From: Oscillospiraceae bacterium
GTDB lineage: Bacteria; Bacillota; Clostridia; Oscillospirales; Ruminococcaceae
Direction: 5' to 3'
Length of the DNA: 64,000 bases
NCBI GenBank assembly: GCA_017521325.1
Contig: JAFXCV010000068.1
Location: 1 to 64,000, forward strand
The notes under the pieces were generated by a model. It was not told the origin of the DNA. It did no database searches and was given only the letters and a program-made list of their open reading frames with translations. Positions 8,991 through 15,501 of the stretch are shown in pieces; the first letter of the stretch is position 1, and each line of letters opens with the position of its first letter. A program made the position numbers and the translations under genes.

Positions 8991-9689
8991 TACATAAAAT
9001 TCTTCCATCGTGTCCAGACAAATGCATGCGAGCTTTCCGTGGGAAAAGCATGCGCCGCAGTCAATACAAATCGAAGACTCGGTAATTAGAATTTCAGATT
9101 TTCCGGAAAAATAATAGGTCGGTGTATGACCGGATACAATGAATACGGATTCATCCTCAAAATATACTGCAAAGGGATCTGTCCGCATCATCATCAGTTC
9201 ATACTGCGTGTATTCGCTCAGTTTTTTATCGGGACGGAAATTTCCAAGACCTGCATGTACCAGAATAAATGTCTTCTCACCCACATCAATCGTATCATAC
9301 ATGGAAAATTCCGCAATATAATTCAAGATATCCTCACGTTCCTCCACCGGAAGCCTTCTGAATTGCTCGATGGTCGGTGCTCCTCCCTCATTCATCCAGT
9401 CAATAAGCATCTGCATGTCGTCGGAATTTATCTGACAATCGTAATTTTCTGCTGTGATTTCCACACTGAGTTTTCGCAGCACCTGCAGCGCCAGTAAATC
9501 ATGATTTCCCATAATCGGAAAAACATTCGGTCGTTCCATCATGTCTTTGAGAACTTTGATAGGATCTTCTCCACGATCCACTACATCGCCGAGTATAAAT
9601 AAACTATCCTCATCAGAGAATTTGATTTTCTCCAGCATCGCAATATATCTGTCGTATTTTCCGTGAATATCACTCATTGCATAGATCAT
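8988..9689 (-). CDS. Calcineurin-like serine/threonine-type metallophosphatase
   Basis: A 233-residue cytoplasmic metallophosphoesterase of the PPP type. The metal-binding motifs are in the usual order: SDIHGKYD near residues 6-13, LGDVVDRGED near 33-42, and MGNHD near 60; later histidines occur in LVHAGL and SGHTPT. These bind two metal ions and hydrolyse phosphoesters; relatives include PrpA/PrpE (protein phosphatases and Ap4A hydrolases). The target is not known. The start at 9689 has AGGAGG at 9703-9698, eight bases away, and a consensus promoter lies at 9731-9759. It appears to be a single-gene unit. Confidence 0.85.
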   Translation of the reverse strand: MIYAMSDIHGKYDRYIAMLEKIKFSDEDSLFILGDVVDRGEDPIKVLKDMMERPNVFPIMGNHDLLALQVLRKLSVEITAENYDCQINSDDMQMLIDWMNEGGAPTIEQFRRLPVEEREDILNYIAEFSMYDTIDVGEKTFILVHAGLGNFRPDKKLSEYTQYELMMMRTDPFAVYFEDESVFIVSGHTPTYYFSGKSEILITESSICIDCGACFSHGKLACICLDTMEEFYV

Positions 9690-9730
9690 TTAAATTTCCT
9701 CCTATCAAGTGGGATTTTTAATTGTAATTT

Positions 9731-9759
9731 ATTATATCACATGAAAAACAGTATGTCAA
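9731..9759 (-). promoter_or_regulatory. Consensus sigma-A promoter for metallophosphatase
   Basis: On the minus strand TTGACA (9759-9754), 17 bp, TATAAT (9736-9731). Confidence 0.8.
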
Positions 9760-9894
9760 TCTTCAGAATATGAACCCAATCTGGAAAATATGGCATCAAA
9801 TCATGAAATTACAAACATATTTCAATAATTAAACTGTATATTTTTGTGGGATTTAGAGTTATAATTTAAGTAAAAATAACAAGGAGGATTTTCT

Positions 9895-12800
9895 ATGAAA
9901 CACAAACTCTGGAGTCGTGCAGCTTCGGTTTGTACTGCATTGTCCCTTTTGATCGGGTCAGGCAGCATATTACCGGAAAGCTCTCCGACAAAGGTGCAGA
10001 CTGTCCATGCGGCAGATGCACAGATTGAGGACTTTGCAATCGGCGATGTTACAATGCTCGATCCCTACAGCACTAATGCATTCGCACTTGAACTGTCCTA
10101 CCTGCTTTCGTTCGATACGGAAAGGCTGCTTGTGGGCTTCCGTGAGAATGCAAAGCTCAACACAAATGGCGCTAAGCGCTATGGAGGCTGGGAGAACACG
10201 CTGATTGCAGGTCATACCGTTGGTCATTATCTGACGGCACTTGCGCAGGCGTATCAGAATCCTTCGATCACGGATGCTCAGCGCAATGATATCATGGCAA
10301 AGATCAAGGCACTGGTAGATGGAATGAAGGTATGTCAGCAGAATTCCAAGGGAAAACCCGGATTCCTCTGGGCTGGTCAGATCAAGAATCAAAATAATGT
10401 GGAGCAGCAGTTTGACCTTGTACAGCAGGGAAAAACAAACATTATTGAGGAAGCTTGGGTACCGTGGTATACCATGCATAAGCTGATTCAAGGTCTGGTT
10501 GACGTTTTCAATGCAACCGGTTATGCACCTGCAAAGGAAGTTGGCTCCGGTCTGGGTGACTGGACCTACAATCGTTGTCTGACATGGAATGATGCAACAC
10601 ACAGAACAGTTCTTTCCATTGAGTACGGCGGCATTAACGGTTGTCTGTACGAGCTGTATGCAATTACAGGTAAGGAAAGCCATGCGGTAGCCGCACATTA
10701 TTTTGATGAAACGGAACTGCATGAAAAGGTACTCAAGGGCGGAACCAACGTACTGACAAACCGCCATGCAAATACGACCATTCCGAAATTTGTCGGTGCA
10801 CTGAAGAGATATACTGTGCTTCACGGTAAAACGATCGGCGGTCAGACAGTAGATGCATCTATTTATGTGAAATATGCAGAAGCATTCTGGGAGAATGTAA
10901 CCACGAATCACACCTACATTACCGGTGGTAACAGTGAGTGGGAGCATTTCGGTTCTGACAATGTACTGGATAAAGAACGTACAAATTGTAACTGTGAAAC
11001 CTGTAACTCCTATAATATGCTCAAGCTCAGCCGTGAGCTGTATAAGATCACCGGTGAAAAAAAATACATGGATTACTATGAGGGTACATACTACAATTCC
11101 ATTCTTTCTTCTCAGAACCCTGAAACCGGTATGACAACCTACTTCCAGCCGATGGCAACGGGCTACTTTAAGGTTTACGGAAAGCCCTTTGATCATTTCT
11201 GGTGTTGTACCGGTAGTGGTATGGAAAACTTCACAAAGCTCGGCGATACCATGTATATGCATAATGGCAACACACTGTATGTCAATATGTACCAGAGCTC
11301 CAAGCTGAACTGGAAGGATCAGAACGTTACGATCACCCAGGACAGTACCATTCCCAACGGCATTTCATCTAAGTTTACCATTGAGGGAAGCGGTTCTCTC
11401 GATCTGCGTTTCCGTATTCCTGATTGGAAAGCTGGAAATATGACAATCACACTGAATGGTGAGAAGTGCAGCTATAAGAATGTGAATGACTATGCACAGG
11501 TTACAGGCGATTTCAAGAGCGGCGACGTGATTGAAGTGACTATTCCTATGGAAGTCAGAGCATATAACCTTCCTGATGGAAATACAACTTATGGTTTCAA
11601 GTATGGTCCCATCGTTCTTAGTGCAGAGTTGGGTAAAGAGAATATGCAGACAGGTTCCACAGGTATGTGGGTAACCATTCCGAAGGATAAGGTTGTAGCT
11701 TCCGAGAATATCACACTTTCCAAGGAAGGTCAGTCCGTAGCAGCATTCATGATGGATATCAATGAGTACATGGTTAAGGATGCAAATTCCCTGAAGTTTA
11801 CACTTACAGGAACCAATACCAAGCTGACATTCACACCACACTATCTCCAGTACCAGCAGCGTTATGGTATTTACTGGAAGTTCTTCAGCAACGGTACAGT
11901 TTCCGATTCCGATCTGCCCAGAGCAAAGACAACCGTAGTAGATACAGTACAGCCCGGTTACGGTCAGTATGAGGGTGACAACCTCCATCAGATGACTGCA
12001 TTCAATGCACATGGCGTAACTAATGATAGTACCTATCGTTATGTAACGGACGGCGGTTATTTCAGCTATCGTATGGCTGTGGATACCTCTGCACCTTTCA
12101 CCATTCTTCAGGTGACGTTCCGTAAGGCGGATAATGGAAAGACCATCCGTATCCGTGTCGGCGATGCTATCCTCTATGCTGAAAAGCTCAATTATGAGGG
12201 CAGCAGTGCAACCTATAATGTGAAGGTGATCGTTCCCGAGGACGTACTGGAAAGAAATGTCAAGAACGTCGATGTAGACGGCGTTGCAACAGATGTAATT
12301 GATGTTACTTTCTCTGCGGATGATGGTAAGGAATCCGCAAAGGTATGTGACTTCATCTATATGACAGCTGTTAAGCCCATTTACGATTATGATACTTCCG
12401 TAGCTTATTTTGTAGACTGCGGCGACCATGACCAGACAACAACCAGCGGCAGCGATAAGTTCGGCTATTTCAACAGCAGAACCGAGCAGCTCTATGGTGA
12501 GGACAGTGTAACCGGTGCAAAGTGGGGTCTGATCGACGATGCGACTGACAAGTACAACGGCGCATCCAAGAGCAAGGGTATCTACACGGCAAACACCTGG
12601 CCGAATGAATTTACACTGACAGATGGTCAGGATAAGAAGGCAAGCTTCCGTTATACCAAGAACCAGTACGAGAACAATATTGACCGTCATCTTGATTACG
12701 GATTTACACTTCCTAACGGTACCTATACTGTTGAGATGTGTTTCAGTGATCCGTGGTCATGCTCCAAGAATCCGACGATCTATGCAAACTACGGTAAGGA

Positions 12801-13164
12801 CAATCAGTCCATCGTCGCTGAAAACGTAGCGATTGACGGCAATGGCATTGCCAAGGGTACTGTAAAGGTTACGGATGGTACATTGACTCTCAATGTCCGT
12901 ACACAGGATAAGGCAATCAACCTCAACTACATCCTCATCAAGTTTGCAGATACGGAAGGCTATTCCGTTGTCGGCAAGAAGGGCGATGTCAATCTCGACG
13001 GCGTTGTGGATGATGCAGATATCGTTCTGCTCAACGAATACCTCCTGACTAAAGAATCCTTCATCGGCGATCAGGTATATGCATCCGATATGATCGTGGA
13101 TGTCAACATCAATGCATTTGACTTGGCGATTCTGAAAAGAGAGATTGTTCAGACAAAATCATAA
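9895..13164 (+). CDS. Secreted dockerin-bearing GH127-type beta-L-arabinofuranosidase
   Basis: A 1089-residue cellulosomal enzyme of the DUF1680 fold (GH127, or the related GH146), predicted to release beta-L-arabinofuranose from plant glycans. An N-terminal signal peptide ends near VHAAD (about residue 40). The catalytic domain spans about 50-620 and keeps the zinc/cysteine-nucleophile site: E368 and C370 (in NCETCNSYN) and C437-C438 (in FWCCTGSGM), matching the Glu/Cys/Cys/Cys set known from Bifidobacterium HypBA1. A linker/beta region follows, then a carbohydrate-binding-like module (about 835-1015, YFVDCGDHD onward, malectin- or CBM-like) and a C-terminal type I dockerin (about 1025-1085, with the first Ca loop at DVNLDGVVDDAD). 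AAGGAGG lies at 9881-9887 and a TATAAT at 9860-9865, but no clear -35 is seen. Confidence 0.88.
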   Translation: MKHKLWSRAASVCTALSLLIGSGSILPESSPTKVQTVHAADAQIEDFAIGDVTMLDPYSTNAFALELSYLLSFDTERLLVGFRENAKLNTNGAKRYGGWENTLIAGHTVGHYLTALAQAYQNPSITDAQRNDIMAKIKALVDGMKVCQQNSKGKPGFLWAGQIKNQNNVEQQFDLVQQGKTNIIEEAWVPWYTMHKLIQGLVDVFNATGYAPAKEVGSGLGDWTYNRCLTWNDATHRTVLSIEYGGINGCLYELYAITGKESHAVAAHYFDETELHEKVLKGGTNVLTNRHANTTIPKFVGALKRYTVLHGKTIGGQTVDASIYVKYAEAFWENVTTNHTYITGGNSEWEHFGSDNVLDKERTNCNCETCNSYNMLKLSRELYKITGEKKYMDYYEGTYYNSILSSQNPETGMTTYFQPMATGYFKVYGKPFDHFWCCTGSGMENFTKLGDTMYMHNGNTLYVNMYQSSKLNWKDQNVTITQDSTIPNGISSKFTIEGSGSLDLRFRIPDWKAGNMTITLNGEKCSYKNVNDYAQVTGDFKSGDVIEVTIPMEVRAYNLPDGNTTYGFKYGPIVLSAELGKENMQTGSTGMWVTIPKDKVVASENITLSKEGQSVAAFMMDINEYMVKDANSLKFTLTGTNTKLTFTPHYLQYQQRYGIYWKFFSNGTVSDSDLPRAKTTVVDTVQPGYGQYEGDNLHQMTAFNAHGVTNDSTYRYVTDGGYFSYRMAVDTSAPFTILQVTFRKADNGKTIRIRVGDAILYAEKLNYEGSSATYNVKVIVPEDVLERNVKNVDVDGVATDVIDVTFSADDGKESAKVCDFIYMTAVKPIYDYDTSVAYFVDCGDHDQTTTSGSDKFGYFNSRTEQLYGEDSVTGAKWGLIDDATDKYNGASKSKGIYTANTWPNEFTLTDGQDKKASFRYTKNQYENNIDRHLDYGFTLPNGTYTVEMCFSDPWSCSKNPTIYANYGKDNQSIVAENVAIDGNGIAKGTVKVTDGTLTLNVRTQDKAINLNYILIKFADTEGYSVVGKKGDVNLDGVVDDADIVLLNEYLLTKESFIGDQVYASDMIVDVNINAFDLAILKREIVQTKS

Positions 13165-13181
13165 TTTCATGATGTAACAAT

Positions 13182-13219
13182 ACCCGGCACTCCGTTTTGA
13201 CAGAGTGCCGGGTGTTTTA
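13182..13219. terminator. Bidirectional terminator
   Basis: ACCCGGCACTC (13182-13192) pairs with GAGTGCCGGGT (13203-13213), ten-base loop, followed by GTTTT. It separates the arabinofuranosidase from the convergent EamA gene, whose stop codon is in the T-run. Confidence 0.8.
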
Positions 13220-14095
13220 TGTCTGCGTTTCAATATTTTGGGGTTTCCTGTTGTTATAATAGAACATCCACAGTGCTGTAACAATGATGACCGTATATCC
13301 GAGAAAGCTCCATCCGTCGGGCATTTCCTGAAACAGCAGCAACCCAAGCAAGGCTGAGAAGATAATCTGCGAATAGTTGTAGATGGAAATTTCCTTTGCG
13401 GGAGCCTGACAGTATGCAGCGGTAATTGTGAATTGTCCGCCTGCCGCTGCAAGTCCTGCTCCAATGAGCAGCAGAATCTGTGTCGGCGTCATCGGATGAA
13501 AGTCAAGGAGAAGGAAAGGGAGTGTGACAAGGCAGGAAAAACCGGAGAAGAAAGCAACGATGATCGTCTTGTGCATTCCCTTTTTTCCAAGTGCTCTCAC
13601 CATACAGTACGCAGCGCCCGCAAAAACACCGCTTGTAAATCCGGCAGCCGATCCTGCGAAATCGCTGAAATCCAGCGTTGGTTTGATGATCATAAGACTG
13701 CCGAGAAATGCAATCAGAACCGCAGCACCCTGTGCAGGGCGAAGCTTTTCTTTTAGCAGCAGCCATGAAAATAGAATGGAAAAAGTAGGGGATAGCTTGT
13801 TGAGCATGGAAGCGTCCGACAACACAAGATGGTCAACGGCATAGAAATTGCACAATACACCAATCGTTCCGAAAATGGAACGCAGCAGCAGAAATCCTAA
13901 GCCATCCTTTTGGAAATGCAGTTCTTTCCTGTCCCTGATGAGCAGGAAGAGTGCAATGAAAAGAGCAATAAAGTTTCTGAAAAAACTTTTCTGAATTGAT
14001 GGAAGATCCCCCGAAAGTCTGACAAAGAGATTCATGAGCGCAAAACAGAATGCGGACAGAATGACCAGAATCAAACCTTTATATTTTGCTTTCAT
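13217..14095 (-). CDS. EamA/DMT-family transporter
   Basis: A 292-residue protein with ten predicted membrane segments arranged as two EamA domains. The first opens LVILSAFCFALMNLFVRLSG and the second SGVFAGAAYCMVRALG; both end in the KEK/QE-type loop (LLLKEKLRPAQ and LLLFQEMPDGW) usual for the family. It resembles RhaT/YdcZ-like and riboflavin- or amino-acid-exporting DMT proteins, but substrate cannot be assigned. The start at 14095 is preceded by AAAGGAGT. It is unrelated in close sequence to the EamA gene at 6350. It is divergent from the small membrane protein that starts at 14215. Confidence 0.85.
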   Translation of the reverse strand: MKAKYKGLILVILSAFCFALMNLFVRLSGDLPSIQKSFFRNFIALFIALFLLIRDRKELHFQKDGLGFLLLRSIFGTIGVLCNFYAVDHLVLSDASMLNKLSPTFSILFSWLLLKEKLRPAQGAAVLIAFLGSLMIIKPTLDFSDFAGSAAGFTSGVFAGAAYCMVRALGKKGMHKTIIVAFFSGFSCLVTLPFLLLDFHPMTPTQILLLIGAGLAAAGGQFTITAAYCQAPAKEISIYNYSQIIFSALLGLLLFQEMPDGWSFLGYTVIIVTALWMFYYNNRKPQNIETQT

Positions 14096-14150
14096 ACGCA
14101 GACTCCTTTCTTGAATAATTTGAAGTTTTTAGCAAAATGCTGAAAAACGC

Positions 14151-14179
14151 TTGACAAAACCTCTTAAAAATGCTACAAT
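14151..14179 (+). promoter_or_regulatory. Sigma-A promoter
   Basis: TTGACA (14151-14156), 17 bp, TACAAT (14174-14179), 35 bases before the start of the small membrane protein. Confidence 0.8.
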
Positions 14180-14214
14180 ATGAATAGAAATATCCATCAG
14201 AAAGGGGGATGTAC

Positions 14215-14751
14215 ATGCGAAATATCAGTTATCGGGTAGCACTTGGCGGAATTGTATCCTCCTTTTGTCTGCTCGCAATGTTCATGACAGGCGTTTTCCC
14301 CTTGCTCTATCTCGTCCTCCCGATGATTGCAGGCGTTCTGATGCTGATCGTTGTCACTGAGGTCAATACCCCGTGGGCGCTTCTGACTTATATGGCAGTC
14401 GGACTCCTTTCGATGTTTGTGACGTATGATAAGGAAGCCGCACTGATTTTCATCATGTTTTTTGGACATTATCCCATCCTGATGAAATATCTGAACCGCA
14501 TTCATCCAAAAGCACTGAGGGTGTCGGTCAAGCTCCTTGTCTTCAATGCCTGCATGGTTTCCTATTTTTATATCAATGTCTATTTGTTTGGTTTGCAGGA
14601 TCTTCTGGAGGCGTTCGAGGATTTCGGTAAATACGGCAGTATCATCCTGCTGATTGCCGTAAATCCCTTCTTCCTGATGTATGATTTCGGCCTTGACGGA
14701 ATGCGTGAGATTTATTCACGCTCTCTCAAACCTCGTATTTTTGGCAGATAA
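14215..14751 (+). CDS. Uncharacterised membrane protein (about five segments)
   Basis: A 178-residue hydrophobic protein that I do not recognise by function. It has about five to six membrane segments, beginning YRVALGGIVSSFCLLAMF; the opening pattern recalls small ECF-transporter-like or TIGR-type ruminococcal membrane proteins, but no binding motif is seen. The start at 14215 is preferred to the ATG at 14209 because the GGGGG ribosome site (14204-14208) would touch the earlier codon. It has its own near-consensus promoter and a palindromic terminator, so it is a single-gene unit. The C-terminus is short and basic (SRSLKPRIFGR). It is real by coding pattern; function unknown. Confidence 0.7.
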   Translation: MRNISYRVALGGIVSSFCLLAMFMTGVFPLLYLVLPMIAGVLMLIVVTEVNTPWALLTYMAVGLLSMFVTYDKEAALIFIMFFGHYPILMKYLNRIHPKALRVSVKLLVFNACMVSYFYINVYLFGLQDLLEAFEDFGKYGSIILLIAVNPFFLMYDFGLDGMREIYSRSLKPRIFGR

Positions 14752-14758
14752 ATGCTAT

Positions 14759-14787
14759 CAGCCCCGCAGCTGCGGGGCTGTTTTCAT
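14759..14787. terminator. Bidirectional terminator
   Basis: CAGCCCCGCA and TGCGGGGCTG (14759-14780) form a near-perfect palindrome followed by TTTTC. It lies between the membrane protein and luxS, which converge. Confidence 0.85.
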
Positions 14788-15254
14788 TTTGTCGGATAAA
14801 TAAGCTTTTCTGCTGTCCAAGCCTCAAGTACCATGCACATATCCTTTGCAATTTCTTTTGCACCATCCAGATCATGCATCAGATAATTACCGCACTCAAT
14901 CCTCTTGCTTCCGGGAATTTCTCCCTCAAACTCCGCAATGAACGCAAAGCATTCCTGTACAAGACGGATGACAGATTCTGCTGTAATTGTATCACGCACC
15001 AGAAAATAAAAACCTGTCAGACAGCCCATGGGACCGACATAGACAATATCCTTGCTGTACTTCGTGTTGCGTACATAGGTTGCAAATAAATGCTCGAAGG
15101 TGTGTGCGGCAGGGGGAGTAAGATAATCACCCTGCGCATTATTCGGGATCTTCATTCGAATGTCGTAAGTAACGATATCACCGTCAATGCGTGACGTGTA
15201 CATGCCTTTTCCGAGAACATCATGATCAATTGTAAAGCTTGCAATTTTTTGCAT
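14784..15254 (-). CDS. luxS: S-ribosylhomocysteine lyase (AI-2 synthase)
   Basis: A 156-residue enzyme that splits S-ribosylhomocysteine into homocysteine and DPD, the precursor of autoinducer-2, in the activated methyl cycle. The opening KIASFTIDHDVL is characteristic. The metal ligands are H51 and H55 in HTFEHLFAT and C121 in ECGNYLMHDL, and the catalytic cysteine is C78 in GPMGCLTGFY. Length is normal for LuxS. I chose the ATG at 15254 because its spacing from GGAAAGG (15270-15264) is nine bases and because LuxS proteins normally begin at this point; two further ATGs lie 6 and 9 bases upstream. The promoter is at 15294-15322. No methyl-cycle partner is adjacent. Confidence 0.93.
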   Translation of the reverse strand: MQKIASFTIDHDVLGKGMYTSRIDGDIVTYDIRMKIPNNAQGDYLTPPAAHTFEHLFATYVRNTKYSKDIVYVGPMGCLTGFYFLVRDTITAESVIRLVQECFAFIAEFEGEIPGSKRIECGNYLMHDLDGAKEIAKDMCMVLEAWTAEKLIYPTK

Positions 15255-15293
15255 ATCCATCATCCTTTCCGAACGTTGATTTCTTATAGTTCT

Positions 15294-15322
15294 ATTGTAC
15301 ATCACCATGCCCGAAAAGTCAA
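15294..15322 (-). promoter_or_regulatory. Sigma-A promoter for luxS
   Basis: On the minus strand TTGACT (15322-15317), 17 bp, TACAAT (15299-15294). Confidence 0.7.
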
Positions 15323-15390
15323 GTATATGATTGCTTTGAAAATCTGAAGATCTATGCAGAAAATGTTATAGAGAGGGGCAGGAAATGGCG

Positions 15391-15419
15391 TTGACACGTC
15401 ATTATCTCTATGCTATAAT
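15391..15419 (+). promoter_or_regulatory. Perfect consensus sigma-A promoter for GH3 gene
   Basis: TTGACA (15391-15396), 17 bp, TATAAT (15414-15419). A terminator-like hairpin lies between it and the gene. Confidence 0.85.
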
Positions 15420-15443
15420 GAATATATAAAAATAGAGTCAAAC

Positions 15444-15488
15444 CACGCAAAGGGGGGGAGATACCCCTGTTCTGCGTGATTTTTTTTT
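15444..15488 (+). promoter_or_regulatory. Candidate leader terminator (attenuator) of GH3 gene
   Basis: CACGCA (15444-15449) pairs with TGCGTG (15473-15478) and, inside, AGGGG (15451-15455) with CCCCT (15464-15468); nine T residues follow (15480-15488). It sits wholly in the leader, about 20 bases after the likely transcription start and just before the AAGGAG ribosome site at 15489. Such a placement suggests attenuation or antitermination. Confidence 0.6.
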
Positions 15489-15501
15489 AAGGAGTGTTTT
15501 T

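Noticed and set aside
9837..9865. Full sigma-A promoter before the arabinofuranosidase
   Set aside because: TATAAT is present at 9860, but no -35-like hexamer lies 16-18 bases upstream, so it was not listed as a promoter.
11365..12690. 441-codon minus-strand frame opposite the arabinofuranosidase
   Set aside because: Shadow of a firmly assigned gene; composition unlike real proteins of this window.
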